This document shows, one piece after another, positions 49,922 to 63,222 of a stretch of 64,000 nucleotides of DNA (its first letter is position 1; each line of letters starts with the position of its first letter). The position numbers were made by a program, and so were the translations under genes. The notes below the pieces were generated by a model. That model had not been told where the DNA came from. It saw only the letters and a list, made by a program, of their open reading frames with translations, and did no database searches. The stretch lies in contig CM026429.1 of the NCBI GenBank assembly GCA_014871385.1, positions 8,495,342 to 8,559,341 on the forward strand, in the 5' to 3' direction. The stretch comes from Ceratodon purpureus. Lineage: Eukaryota; Streptophyta; Bryopsida; Pseudoditrichales; Ditrichaceae.

Positions 49922-52900
49922 AGCCCCGGAGCCCCACTCCTAATCCCCGAAACCTCTTCCAACACTGCCTCCTCAGAAGCCCCCGAACTCCCTTCAGATT
50001 CAATCACCACAACCGACGACCACATACTCGGATTCAATCACCCTGCACACCACTATCATAAAAAAAACACCGTCACAAATTGGGTATCACCTAAATCTGC
50101 TCCCAACTCAGCTCAAGAAAAAAAAAAAAAACTCTCCACTCCCAAATCTCACACCGCCATACAACACATGAACATAAAACCATTTCACATCAAGACAGAA
50201 AATTGGGTAGAAAGAATTCTCATCATACCTTGCAGTGCAAATTGAAGAACACTATAAAACTCGCCAAGGCACAACTTCATTGTACAAAAGCACCATCTCC
50301 ACGATCTCCATCTCCATCTCCATCACCATCTCCACGATCTCCATCACCCGAGGATCATTCCCAGCCATCACCAATACTCAAAATCTGAGTCCCACCGGAA
50401 TCCTCGTAACAAGTTCAGCAAGAGCTCCAACAAGATCAAGACTGCGGGAAACACAACCAGATGAAGAACATGATGACACTATGCAATCGACACTTGCTGG
50501 AAATCCTGTCGTGGATCCAGAGCACCAATTACACATGCCAGCATGCGATAATGTGGTAAATTCCACACAAAATGGTCATCTCAACTGTTTTCACTTAGGT
50601 CTGCGAAGGTGAATGAGAGTAACTTAAATCGAGTTTGTGGGGATCTGGTCATGGCGACATGAAGCGAGGCTCGTGATGCGCACGGATCCATAACCGGAGT
50701 CGCCATTGACACAGTCTCGGCGAACCAACACTTCTGGTCGAGGAGGTGTATCGAAAAGCGTTATTGGACCCGTCACGGGTGGTATCTTCGGACAGAGCAG
50801 ATTTTGGTTTCTGGAATCTCGGGGGGAGGACAGTGTTGGGTTTTGCGGGGGGTGTTGGGTTTTAGGTGCCTCTTCGTAGCCGTCGTTTAAAGAGAAACTC
50901 GCAATATCTTCGGTTGATGTACATTCCAGTGGGTTGAAAATCTAGATGTTTGGGCTTCATGTACTTAGCGGTTCTGGCTATCGGGCGCTCAGATATTTAC
51001 CGTCTCTAAATAAGATACAACTGGTATCTACCGTCGATGTACATTAGTGTTCACAGAAGAAAATCTCCGTCGTGCGGCTTTGGGTACTGTGACGGTTCTG
51101 GGTACCCGAGAATGTTTCGTTCCTATTTTCAAGCTCTCTCAAGAAATTTCGTTCACCTGACATGGGCGTGTTCCATGCATGGATTGGACGTTTCGTTCTA
51201 GTTTCGTCCGAGGAGGAGTTCTGTAAAGCGCGCCAAGAATTCATTTTCGTTGCTTCGGGGCTTTGTCGTTATGGTTTGGAATGTAGCGTTCGTCGAGGTG
51301 TCATTTCTCGTTCATCGGATGCGGGAATTCTGTTGGCAGGTCCCAGAAGGCTGGTTTTTATTGGACGTGAAAAATCGATCATCGATTGTTCATCCACTTG
51401 TCGAACTTTCGAAGCTGACTTGCTGAATATTATTTGAATATTCTATCTGCTGCTGAGATTGGGTGGATCCTACCACGGTGTATTGTAAATTCAGTAAGTA
51501 GTAGAGCAACGCTTTTTTTCGTTTATGCAATGGACGAAGGTTTTATTCATCTGTATTTTGTCATATTTTCGTTAAAATGTACATGTTCTCCATCTGATTG
51601 TGCAATTTTTATTTCATTTTTAAAGAAATGTTGAAGCAATTTGGAAAAAAAAATCTTCTTTATCCCTTTAAATTAATATTGTCTTTTGTAAGCAATAATG
51701 TATTTGACAATCTAGCTTTGTTTTGACAAATAAATAAAGGTCAAGGTAATGCACTAACCATGTAGTTTCTACAAACAATAAGACAAATTTTAATCTTCTG
51801 ATAAAAACATATCCTCTAAGCCATCCTATGTGGATAAATTTAAGTAGTATTTGTTAAAATGTTTCTCATTAAATAGCAATGAATAAGTAGTAATTCAAAA
51901 AAAATCAACCATATGTCCGAAACTAAGAGAATGTCAATAATCCTTAAACCATATTTTAAAAGAACTTCAATAGTTTTCATTGAATCAACAAAAAAAATTG
52001 TTCATGATACCTTAATTTATTTTTTCTTTGTCAATCTAAATTTAGATTTAATAAAAAATGATAATATATATTCCTTCTTTTATAAACAAATTTAGTACTT
52101 TAATCAATACGAAACATTATTAAATACCTATCTCATTTTGGTAAACATCAAGCAAAAATTTATGTTGAAAACAAATCATCACATATGGTTATTAGAGTTT
52201 GTCTTTGGAAAAAGACTTTCCCTGTGCCGTATGCTATTGAGGTCATAGTGGGCTTTTGGATTGTACAAAATCCAATAAACTCCTTGTTTGTAACTTTGGC
52301 ATAAGTTAAAAATTTCACTTTTCTTTGCACACATTGTGCCAAAGGTAAATGCTGCAACAAGTGTTCCAGAAAAGAGCACCTGTAGCACAAATGCACATCA
52401 TCTAGTCTACGAAACCATATCATTTTTCACACTGATTAAAATCTGTTATCATAATTTAACACACGGTCCCTTGGTAACACAGACACTGAGCTACAGTAGT
52501 TCTGGAATATCATGCCACCAAACCAAAATTAATGACAAACCGTCACAACTCAGAAATGTTCACACAGTCTACTTTGCACACAAATAGACCACCTGGTACG
52601 ATGTTTAGAACAATGAATGGTTATAAACAATCTCCACGGCCGTCATTTCCTCTGGAGATGTTTCGGTGACCTTCCAGCCCCATTTCTTTGCAGGATTTTT
52701 GTGAGACAGTTGGTGCCAGAATTGAGCGGAGCTCACCCACTGCAGTTGCCCACGACGGTGGTCAATGAATTATGGAAGGGGAAGGTCCTTCCTGGTGCAT
52801 GGAGATGGACCCCGACTCGTCTCGTGCATGTGCCACATGGATTGAAAGATCTCTTGCAAACCTTCTTCCCATAATTCCTCCCTCACTGCCTTCCTTCCCG

Positions 52901-54784
52901 TGTTGCTACAGTTGTTTGTCACTGAAATCACATGTGAATGATCCAAACAGAGGTGCAATACGGTATTGTTGTACCCTACGTTTATGGCACCGCAGCTTGT
53001 AAATAGTGTACTGATAGTAGAGGAGAATTTGAAGGTTTACAATGCATAGATCTTTTCAAGAGTGGTACAGGCTACAGCTATTCAGAGTAGGAGGCAGGGA
53101 ACTTTGGCAAGTTGCACGTTGTAGGATTGCTAGAATCCTCCCAAAAGAAAATGAATGATGTGAGCATGGTTAGAGGGAGTGTGGCACTGTTGTGGAGGAA
53201 ATGTACTTCCTCATCCGATAGAAAGGTTCCAGTACTTTGCACTTGCACCTCCCATCTCGATTGTGACTATTCAAGCACTAGATTTTAGGAATAGTGGAAA
53301 GATTCCTGTGTCACATGGCAACCTCGTTACGACAAGAGCACTCGAGATTCGAGGAATATAAAAGGATTCCCTACATGGAGGACCTTTGAGGGGTTCGGCG
53401 ACAAGATCGCTAAAGATGCAAGGAACAGTATAAAGATTCCCACATCGGAGGGACAAGAACTCTTACGGATGGACAAAATTTCTAGCCCTGATTAGGACTC
53501 GGGGCTGCGACTTCACCCTCTGAGGAGCCATGGATCCATGATCTTCCGAGGTTACATAATCCACTTTCTACTCTTTTTTTTTTTCTTTCAAAACAATAAA
53601 ATATCTAATCCAACGCAGCCTGTAAAGCACACAAGTTGCAACCATGTGGACCCTGAACACATTTAGACACATGACGATGCAATGAACGAAACTGGAAACA
53701 TGATTGCAGAATGAGACCACCTAAGTCGCATTTCTAGGCACACTGTAGGTACCCCTAAAACCACATCCTCGAGCACCACAATTGCCAGAGCAACCACTCT
53801 CAAGAAAACTTAAACTAAGACTGGCTGTGCATGGGATGATAAAAAAATTCTACTGAGGGGTTACAGCAAAACCTTCAAGCAGATCAAGAAAGTGAAACGT
53901 GGATCAGGAGGCAACAACAAGTCGAGTAAGGTTCTCTTTTCTGTTACGCAAAGACAAATATATTTCATTGCAAAAGTGCAAAAGACCTTGTACTCAGTGT
54001 GGGAGCACATACCCCGGAAGGAAGACAATCTCAAGTACAGACTGCGAACCTTGGAAGTGTTACAGTGCGTTGTCACACAACGCTTGCCATCCCTTAGGAG
54101 GATCATTCCTAACTGACTCTGGTCCATATACACCATATGTGCACCACCTGCTATCGAAAAGATAGGGCAACGCTAGGATAACAAAATCAAGCCCTAAAAA
54201 CCTGGACTAAGTTGAAAGCTTTCAAAACATCTATTGTTGAGGAATAAATTTCTGCTGTAAACAAATGAACATCTATTGTGATCTACATCCTTACCATCAG
54301 TTCTCACCTCCCAGGTCTTCTCCATTCGGACTAGATCCACTACCAGCATACGAGAGCTGTTAAAGCATTCTTTACATCAGCCGTTAAACTCTCGAATCAA
54401 CTTCTGTATTAGCGCTCAACACTTCCACTCCAAATTATCATATACGTGCATTGGAAGTACATAAAAACAGAGAGCAAAGAATGACGACGACAACAAAAAA
54501 CAGATGTTAGTGGCAAAAGATGCAATGGTTGAAAGACCCACTAGCAAGTTAAAAATGATACTTGATGATTCACGTCATAAAATGACCCACATAGGATCGG
54601 GATCGGTGCACCTGAGTCGGCAAAGGACGAACCAGTCAAGATATTCGGGTAGAAGCTCAAAGCTTGAAGCCACTGTATCAACATGCCAAAGTCACGCATA
54701 CCGTAAGTCCTAACCATCCTACCCAGTCAAGCATGTACAAGTACAAATTTGTTGATCTATATATATGACAAGAAAATTACAAAT
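49922..54784. other. Long intergenic region without a supported gene
   Basis: The MurA promoter and leader occupy the first few hundred bases, with a (CCATCT)n-like stretch at about 50286-50348. 51640-52150 is AT-rich. Degenerate repeats lie at 53280-53450, the last with a TTCCCACATCG motif. Near 53580 is a poly-T run. Many short frames exist, but none has domains or consistent splice structure. Confidence 0.5.
53280..53450. repeat. Three degenerate tandem units containing GGAA...GATTCC
   Basis: The units begin near 53290 (GGAATAGTGGAAAGATTCC), 53354 (GGAATATAAAAGGATTCC) and 53421 (GGAACAGTATAAAGATTCC), about 65 bases apart, and each is followed by a CACATGG, ACATGG or CACATCGG word. The third includes TTCCCACATCG, one base from the plant snRNA upstream element. 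Confidence 0.65.
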
Positions 54785-55888
54785 TTACACAGACAGCAAA
54801 CTCGGCTGAAAGAGGAAGGACTGAGCATCTGTCGACTTATCATGTGGGCACGGCTCAAGCTTGTCCCACCTCTCTTCCTGCTTTAAATAGACTACAAATA
54901 ATGAGGAGTATCTGCGGGCTTTGGCACTGCCTACGACACATAACCTGTTCCCTTTCGCAATGCAATTCTGAATCTTTTCAAATTCTCCTAAGATATTGCG
55001 TGGCATCTCAAACCTCTTGGTCCAATTCTTGCTGACCAGATCCAGCTCCGAAACGCAGCCGTCCAGCGTAGTCATCAGAAACAACGACCCGTCCCACTCG
55101 AAGATGCGGTTGCTCTCAGAGTACCCACGGTTGTTGAGATGATATCCCACCTCCGCCTGTTGCTCGTAATCGAAAGTGTCCAGCCAGACATTCGTCTTCG
55201 AGTTGTAAGTAGCCAGGTCACTCTTCCCCCGCATGGTAGGAACAACAAAGAACAACAGGTCTTTGCATTGGACACCTTTGGTACCACTGGCAAGGCAGCC
55301 GACTCCATGGATCGTACCTTCGTCCCATGACTGGGAGGTGGAATTGAAGCGCGCCCAGTGTTCTTGGTCCCCCATCATGAATTTGTACGTGTCGGCTTCG
55401 GTGTCCGCAATAGGGTGGGCGAACGCTCCACACACCCAGTCTCGAGCAAACGGAGGCAGCTCCCTCGAGGCTTTCGTCAACGGGTTGTACACCAGGCATC
55501 TCGTGTCGGAGCGGTTGGTGTAGCTCGACAGCATGAAGAACAGAAGCCCCCCCGCCGAAAAATAATCCACCTTCTCTCCCGACGCCGCAGCTGCACGAAC
55601 CGTTTCAGGAAATGCCGGCATAATCGACCACCGTTTCCACTCGAAATCGTAGGTCGTCCACTCCAAAGATTCCTTCCCTTCATAGCCTACCGCCAACATC
55701 GGCTCTGCCATGAGAGGCGTCTTCAATGGCCGCGAAAGAGCCAAGGTGGCCGGATTCTCAATAACCGATTGCCAGTGCTTGCTCACGCACTGCAGACGCA
55801 TCAATGCTCGCAGGGGCAACTTCGCCAATATGTGATACAGTATATCGAGCGGCAACTTCTCCCACAACGACGCCTCCATGGCTGACAT
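54785..55888 (-). CDS. F-box protein with kelch-like/galactose-oxidase-type repeats
   Basis: This single-exon gene encodes 367 residues. The F-box is near the N terminus (about residues 8-48: LWEKLPLDILYHILAKLPLR, then LQCVSKHW). It should bind SKP1 and place the protein in an SCF ubiquitin ligase. The remainder has repeating blocks with Trp and Gly patterns (WSIMPAFP, CLVYNPLTKASRELPPF, NRIFEWDGSLFLMT, SKNWTKRFEMP), typical of plant F-box proteins with a kelch-like propeller that recruits substrates. A second ATG three codons downstream (55879) is also plausible as the start. The target is unknown. Confidence 0.92.
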   Translation of the reverse strand: MSAMEASLWEKLPLDILYHILAKLPLRALMRLQCVSKHWQSVIENPATLALSRPLKTPLMAEPMLAVGYEGKESLEWTTYDFEWKRWSIMPAFPETVRAAAASGEKVDYFSAGGLLFFMLSSYTNRSDTRCLVYNPLTKASRELPPFARDWVCGAFAHPIADTEADTYKFMMGDQEHWARFNSTSQSWDEGTIHGVGCLASGTKGVQCKDLLFFVVPTMRGKSDLATYNSKTNVWLDTFDYEQQAEVGYHLNNRGYSESNRIFEWDGSLFLMTTLDGCVSELDLVSKNWTKRFEMPRNILGEFEKIQNCIAKGNRLCVVGSAKARRYSSLFVVYLKQEERWDKLEPCPHDKSTDAQSFLFQPSLLSV

Positions 55889-58800
55889 ACAGAAAAATCA
55901 CCCCCTAAAACTAAAACCACTCCCTACAACTCCCAAACTACTCTCAATCCTAACCTCCCCACAAAACCAAGAGAAATACGCAGATTTCTATCGCAACATC
56001 GGCCAGCCCCTCAACACCAAAAACTCAGATTCACACACATTTAACGCAAAAAAACAGCAATCCACTAAAATATCCAAACTCGCAAACCGAGCACTACAGA
56101 CATGCAAACCAGAACTCCAAGAGCAAAAACCAACAGCATTAACCGAATTCACAACATACGGTTACACAACGCAACCAGATTCCAGCGCTTTCATTATAAA
56201 ATATAACAAATATTGTCACACTAAATCATACACATGATCCTTCCTCCCTTAAGCCTTAAACACCACCACCTCTACACATCCAAAAACCTTCACAACTGCA
56301 ACCCAACTGGCTAAAACACTGCAACTCTGCAGAAATTATGTCTCACCCTGTAACTACCACTTCTTATAGGAACATGAGCACAGACCCACTCCGGCCAGAT
56401 CTATTCCTGTCCCTGAGGAGAACGAGTCTCCAGTACTAAACTCTCCCGGTGCACCGTCCAGACACGAATCACGAAAGACACGGAAAACAGAGGAGCTCGA
56501 TTCGGAACCAAAACGTATACTACAGCCAAGAAGCGCTCGCTCGCTCTCTCTCTCTCTCTCGCTCTGTGGAATTATCTCAGCTCTGCCCAAGGCGACTCGA
56601 AGATCATCTCGATTAATGAATGGGGCGTCGCGCTAGCGCCGTGGTTAAGTCGCGAGAATTTACTACCGTGACTTGGTTAGTGAGTTGCGCTCCTTGCCCG
56701 GGCGTCCGTCGGGCGGTCGCTCCCGGGCGGCCAGATGGAGGTCGTGTGTGCAGTGCGGGCTTGTGGGAACAGTCGGGAGTGGGCCCGGGGTGGGAGTTGA
56801 CGTGTCATGGTGGGCCCGGGGACTTGCATTGACCCGATGGCCGTTGTTTGTGGTGGGGTACGTGGGCGTATCACCGTTGTTACCGCGGGGGAGGGGAGGG
56901 GAGGGGGGGCTTTGTTTGGGGGAGTGGGACTGTTGAGGATATAACTTCCGGGGGACGCAATGTCGGGGCCCATGGTGCAGGGTCCCAGGCCCATACTGAT
57001 GACGGAATTTTGGATCATGTGGGAGTGTAGTTGCACACTTCCCACTGTACAGTCACTGTTGAGTTTGGGAAGAAATCGTGGAATTTAGGAGCCTGCGTGG
57101 TTCGGCGACGGGTTTTGGAGCCGTTTTTGGTGGATTCCTTGCGCTAGATTCGTGTGCCGTGGTGGGGTGATAATGTGTTATGATTCATGTAAAATTGAGG
57201 AAATTAGCAACAGGACTAGTATTCACCTTTTTATGGTGTGGAGTCACTGGAGTGGGAACAAATGTGGGACATGATACACTAATTTATGAAAGGTACTTAC
57301 ATCTCGAGATTTTAGTGATTAATCAATGTACCAATTTGGATTCAGAATGCCTCATACGTAGGAGTGGAATATCTTGATGTTTTGAAAATTTTAAATTTTG
57401 TACAGGATTTGGAGGTTGGCACTTTTGGAATTGAAATGTTGCTATTAATTTATTTTTCCAGATATTGGAGGGTTTTTAGAAAAATATGATCAATGTGTTT
57501 TTCTTCACAACCTCCGACATTTGGCTTCATCGATTCTAGCATATTTTGTAGAATATGACGAATATTGTAAATTGGTATAATGGAAATTTAAGGATAAGAA
57601 ATAATTTGAAAAATTAAATGTTTCATTATTTTACCAGATATATGCTTGATTGCCTGTCAGAATACATGACTTCTAGGCCGTTAGTTCACAAGAATACCTC
57701 ATTGTAACATGTATTTCACATGAATTTTTGCATGACAGTAACTGGAAAGTTTTCCTAGTTTCATGAAATCTGACTCTCTTACAGACTTGTGTCACGATAG
57801 TTGATCACGCAATTCACATAGAACCCATATAAGGTATACACACCCATGAGGGATCACTTACCCATGACTGATGTAGGCTCCCCCATTCCAGAGCAATGAG
57901 AAACCAGTAAAGGATAATCGATGAACAGTAGATTTAGGATGCATCCTCCAATAGAATGCCTCTGTGAGTGTTATGAACATGTTGTTGTTCACTAATTTGA
58001 GTATGGTCGGTCATTGGTACACCTATATGTCAGCCATCGGTAAGTGCCACTTTTGGACAAAAACATTTGTAGTAATTTGAATTTTACTGAAATTTTTTTG
58101 AAAAAATGCTCATTCTTCATGAACCTTATGATACTACGCACGAAAAATAACTCCTTATTGAAAACCCAAGATTTACTATGCTGAAATGCTTAAGTGATCG
58201 GTCATAGGTGTGTATACCTTAGGAACACATGGTTTCACTCTACTTTATTGCATTCGAGAAAATTCTTTATATATCCTTGACTCTTGAATTTCTATTAGAT
58301 GAAGGAGAAAGAGGTCCAATAATTGTCACATCCAATGATTCCATGTCTACTTTGTTATATAGCCAGGCCTTCTCTGTGGTGGAAGTGATTTGCAGCTTCA
58401 ACCTTTTCCTCGAAAAGGCTTAACTCAACATGAGAGGAAGGGAAGACCCACCACTTGTTGGAGATCTTAACAACATACACGATTTGCCATAGAGGCTTGG
58501 AGATTGGAGGGTTTGAACTTTGTGGTGCTGTGCAGATTTATAGATTTTGCCAACTTGTAATGATGAACTGATGAGGATGTGGACTGCGTTTATAAAGCAA
58601 AGTTGGGATGCTAATGATTTCATTGAGCCAGAAGGAGCATGTGCCAAGGGTTCAAAGTGCCTACTGGAGTCTCGTCTGAAAATTGCGGGACTTTACATTG
58701 CTTACCAAGTTACATGCATAGCTACTACACACAATTTGTAGCTACTGGTAAGTTGTTACTGTACTTGTCGAGAGCAGCCCTACTTGTCCAAACATTGTCA

Positions 58801-60000
58801 ACAATGGTTGTTGACTGTTCATTTGAAGTAGCTACGCTTTCAATAGCATGCTCCATTTTATACCTGCTTGCTAGATACTGGAAATAAGAAACCTACCAAG
58901 CTACAAGACGTTTCTGAGTCATGGGGATAAAGGGGCTCAGGACTATGATTTTTATGCATGATAATACTGCAGGATTGCAGGGAAATTAAGATGTCCAAAT
59001 TTTACAGTGCCTTAAATACCCACTCGCCAATTTTACCCTACACACATATAGAGGACATGGTGACACATGTAAACAGTGTGGACAGGTGTGGACCACACTG
59101 ACATAGGAAAGACTTGTTGGACTTGGGCTGGATAGCATTAAGATTGGGTTGGCCCTACTCTTGCACTTTTTAAAGGACCCACCTCCAATCACCATATCAA
59201 GGGTCTCTTTAGTTTCCCCCAACGAGCGTAGCAGTTCCTTTTTTCGAGGGCAGGGGCAGCCCGCTCCTCCCCGTCCCTCCGCCCTCCCGACCCACGCCCG
59301 GCCCGACCCTTTCCCCGGCCTCGCCCGACCCCCCGCGATGGCTCCCCGGCCCCGTGCGCCCCCGCCCGCCCGTGCTTGTCGCCCCCGCCCGCCCGGTCCC
59401 GTCCTCCACCCGGCACAGTTCTCATCCAGTGCATCTCCGTCGTCGTCGTCTCTCTCCCCTCGCCGCCCGCGACTGCAATCAATGCGTGTCCTCAGTGTCT
59501 CTCTCGGGTGTTTGCTGGGGTTTAGGACAGGCGATGGCGGAAGTCGAGGTTTAGGGTGTAGGGTTTTAGTAAGAGAAGGAGATGTGCACGCTGTGTTCGC
59601 TTTCGTCGTGGAGGTGGTGACATCATGCGAGAGTTTCTGTAATTAAGCTTCCCGAAGAGTATCGGGTTAGGGTTTCACCGGTCACGGAGGAGGAGGTAGA
59701 ATCAAGCAGAGTCGGGAGCGGCTGGAGAGGGAATTTACTCCGCGTGGGGTTTAGACGTTGCAGCTGCGCCGACTGCTGCGTACTGTCGGTGGTGCGATTC
59801 GCGGGTTTACGGTGGAGCAGGCGAAGTACGAGGGACTGTAGGGGCAGGTCTTCAAGGTGACGGCGCGGAGGAACGTGGTGCGGAGAGGAGCGAAAGAGCG
59901 TCGACGGAGGAGCGGCAGCAGCACGTCGACCGCGGCATCTCCATCTCCTTCGACTTAGGATTTCTAGTACTCGCAGCGTGGGCGCAGCAAAAGAACCAAC
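55889..60000. other. Long intergenic region
   Basis: 55.9-56.6 kb is the F-box promoter side and includes a (GA/CT)n run near 56537-56562. 56.6-57.0 kb is GC-rich, 57.2-59.1 kb AT-rich, and 59.2-60.0 kb GC-rich and likely the promoter and leader of the next gene. The frames seen have no recognisable domains. No tRNA or snRNA found. Confidence 0.5.
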
Positions 60001-63000
60001 ATGTCGTCGCTGTCTTCCCTGGTATGTTGTTCCTCGAACCCCCTCCCCCCCTCAGTCTGTTGCCCTTGCTGAACGTGGTGCGGAGATAAGCGAACCAGAG
60101 TCCCGCTGTTCTCGTCGTCACCGGTGGTTTAGGGTTTGGATCCAGAAGGTGTTTGCAAATGTGGTTATACATTCTCTCGTTTGCTTAGGGATCCATTGTG
60201 ATCTGTACTAACCTATACTCTTGCTCGTTCGGCCTTGTCGCCTTCTCTTCACGTGTCTTCCGCACAATGTAATCGCTTATCCTCTATTACATTCTGTCTA
60301 TGTTCATGTTTTTTTTTTTAAGTTTAATGTCTTCCTCTTCTCTCTTAGAACAGTGGGGTCGTGTTTATGTTACTTTCTCTCTTTTAATTGTTTTAAATTT
60401 CAGATGTCTGATGCCCTTCTCTCGCTCCACTGTACTTCCCCTCAGTCATCTTCCTTATTCCATATCTTACATATTGCCTTCATTAGTGTCTTCTCCTCTC
60501 CAGCGTCCGTGTTCGTTGCCGTCCCGGTCTAGGATCCAGACCGTTTGCGAGTTTGCTGTTCCCTTCCCTATGTCGATGGTGGTGTCCTGTTTTGCTTCTT
60601 TTATTTTTTTTTAATTTTTTTTTTGGTTTAGAACTTAATGGATGATCCCCCCCTTACTGCAACATTACTGATTTGGAGCTATGTTTTCTTTGCCGCAGAT
60701 TTCGGCCTCTAACGCCCCGGACCTCTCCCGCCTCAGCGACGAAGACGCATGCCGAGTGTTGAAGGCTAGAGCGACTATCTTGGATGTGGCCTCTCTGTCG
60801 CAAGAATGGCAGGATCGGATCGCGACGCAGAACCCGGGAATCGTCGAAGGGGTAAGTGTGACCTCCCTTTCTCTTACTCTTTTATTTCTTCGGTTCGTCA
60901 TTTCACCGGTGTTTCAATGAAATCGAGACTTACTGTTTGTTAGTGTAATTCTCTGTACACAGCTGAAGGTGAAAGGCAAGTTTGGGAACGAAGAGGTCAT
61001 AGTATGCCAGAGTACCTGGACATGCTATGACCCCAACAGGGACGCCTTCACCATGTCGGAGTACGACTGGCTGATGGTGGAGGTCAACCTCTTGTGGCGC
61101 AGGAAGTATGCGTCCTCCACAGGATCCGGGAAGGCTCGGGCAAAAATTCCTTTCGTGTGCAGGTATTGCAATGTTGACATGATAGACAAGGCGAACCTGG
61201 GATGGCACAGGCAGATGGATATGTGTGCGCACTATGACGCCAAGAAGAGTGGTAAGCTCAAAATTTACCCATCCAGGGGGATTGATGGGAATAAAGAGTC
61301 CCGCGCTGTCTTCCGCAAGTATAACCTTCCCGTACCATGGCAGATGGTAGGGAAGCACATGCGGCCCAAGGAACCTGCTTCGGGGAGGAAGGGGAGGGTG
61401 GTGCTGGACTCCGATACCGGGGAAGACAGCGGATCAGGGGACGACGACTTCGTGGATGAAGTAGTCGCACAAAAAGTCCCCGACATAGTGAACCTGTCCA
61501 GTCCAAGTGGAGAGCCTGCGGACCCCGCCACGGTTCAGCCTGCAGGTGCGAAGACTCCATACTCGGACGTGGACGTGGGGAAGGGACCGAGCGTAGCGGA
61601 GGTCTTGGAAAGCCTGAAGTCGAACCAGAAGGGCAAGGCTGCGGCTACGGGGGGCTCACATAAGGGGAAAACGAAGGCGAAGGTAGGGGAGAGCAGTGGC
61701 AAGGGAGCGAGGAATGCTACAGGTGGAGCATCGAGGGACCGGGCAGGAGGTAACGTCCTCTTTCCAGAAGGTATAGGCGGGCGCACAAGGGCTGCCCAAG
61801 CGGGGTCGCCTGGGTCGCAGAAGGGAAAGCGAGCGAGGCGGGAGGGGAGCGAGCCCGCGGTGGAGGGAAGGGGAGATGACGCAGTGCCATTGGCGGCAGA
61901 AGGGGAGGACTCACCAGCGCAAGGACGGCCCGGCAAGCGTCCTGGTCACCAGCGGGCTACTTCACAGGAGCGGCTTTCGAGTTGTGGATTTCGCATCGAC
62001 ACCGCTAGGAGGGTGCGCTGCACGGTGTTGCCGAAAGATCCTGTAGCGAGGGCCAGGGCGGAGTGTCACATGGCGGCGCGTGAGAGAGCTGCACAACTCT
62101 TTCCAGATGTGCCGTACTCAGCTGCCCCTCCTACGCCAGGCCCACCGCCGGGGCTTTACGCACTCGTCCATTGCACCGGTGACATCCTCCCACTGGAGTC
62201 TCTGAAGGACCTGCATGCACCTGTGGATGCTCTTCGGGGACTGCAGGAGCTAGGGCAGTTGGGCCGAAAGGTGGGCAACGCATGGGGGGCCATCCAGTTC
62301 AGCCCTGACCTGCTGGTGAGCTTCCCGACTTCGTGTTTTTATTTTTATTTTCCAACGCCCTCTGTTCTTTCCTGTTTATGTCTAACCGGGTTTGGGTGTC
62401 ATGTAGGACAAGTTGCCGGGTGCCACCGTGGAGGCTGTGAACAAGTGCGTGGCCGTCTTCATGACTAAAAAAGCAGCAGACATTGAGAAAGAGATAGAGA
62501 AGTTTTACCTTCACCATGACGACGTCCTCAATTACCCGGCCCGGCAGGCGGAATACATTGAGTCAATTCGGAAGGTTGAGGAGTGTCGGGCGGGTTACTT
62601 GAAGGAAGAACTCAAAAAGTTTGAGACCGGCTTGAAGATTGAGGCCGAGGCAGCTGACTGGGACTGGTCCCCACTCTACGCGAACTTCATCCTGAATCCC
62701 ATGCCGACCATCCTAAGCCGGCCTTTCAGCCACACCAAGGAGGAATTCGATGGACTGCTCGACTGGCTTCGAGACGAGGGGAGCCGGATTGGCCTAGCGA
62801 ATCCCCCGCCCCACTTCGCACGGGCTCTAAAGCTGTTCAGACGGAGTGAACTAGGAGCACGGACACCTATGCTGTGCCCAGTGAAGGGCTTGACGGCTGC
62901 CACTCTCAATGCTCGACCCCAGCAGGTGCTCTTTGCTATGGAAGAACTGATTAGAGTTGGGAAAATCTACTTCCCTACACTCGATACACTAGGGGAGGAC

Positions 63001-63222
63001 TTCGCGGATTTCCGGGTTGTCTTAGACTCGGGGAACAATACGGGCGAACAGGTCGAGAAGTACACGGCCTGGAGAACGAATACCTTCATCAGGGCTTGTG
63101 TGGACATGGTTGCTTTGGACCAGGCGGGCGTGATGCGCGACATGTGGCTGCACCGGGAGGGAGTGGACCGCGAGGCTGTTTGCAGGTCCTTCAGAACAGT
63201 TCTCCGGGGGGAAGCACAATAA
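60001..63222 (+). CDS. Unrecognised 780-residue protein with one zinc-finger-like motif, 4 exons
   Basis: Four exons (60001-60021, 60699-60851, 60963-62315 and 62407-63222) join in frame with GT-AG introns, all in phase 0. I do not recognise the family. Residues 1-58 contain PDLSRLSDEDACRVLKARA. Residues 124-148 form a possible zinc finger, CRYC, then H140, C146 and H148 (C-x2-C-x12-H-x5-C). Residues about 185-390 are low-complexity, rich in Lys, Gly, Ser and Asp/Glu, and look disordered and nuclear. A Pro-rich part follows (PPTPGPPPG). The C-terminal 270 residues are ordered and mostly helical in pattern, beginning KLPGATVEAVNKCVAVFMTK with many charged residues. Base composition is GC-richer than the surroundings. 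The final five codons lie in a transposon-like repeat. A domesticated transposon gene is one possibility; no transposase motif is visible. Confidence 0.7.

Noticed and set aside
50235-50400. Ser-Pro-Arg repeat frame near the MurA promoter
   Set aside because: It is produced by a (CCATCT)n-like simple repeat.
56354-56590. Minus-strand frame with a Ser/Arg-rich start
   Set aside because: It includes a CT/GA simple repeat and has no recognisable domain; probably promoter or leader sequence.
59149-59646. 165-codon Pro/Arg/Ala-rich frame
   Set aside because: It lies in a GC-rich leader region and its composition follows from GC content; no domain and no splice link to the gene at 60001.
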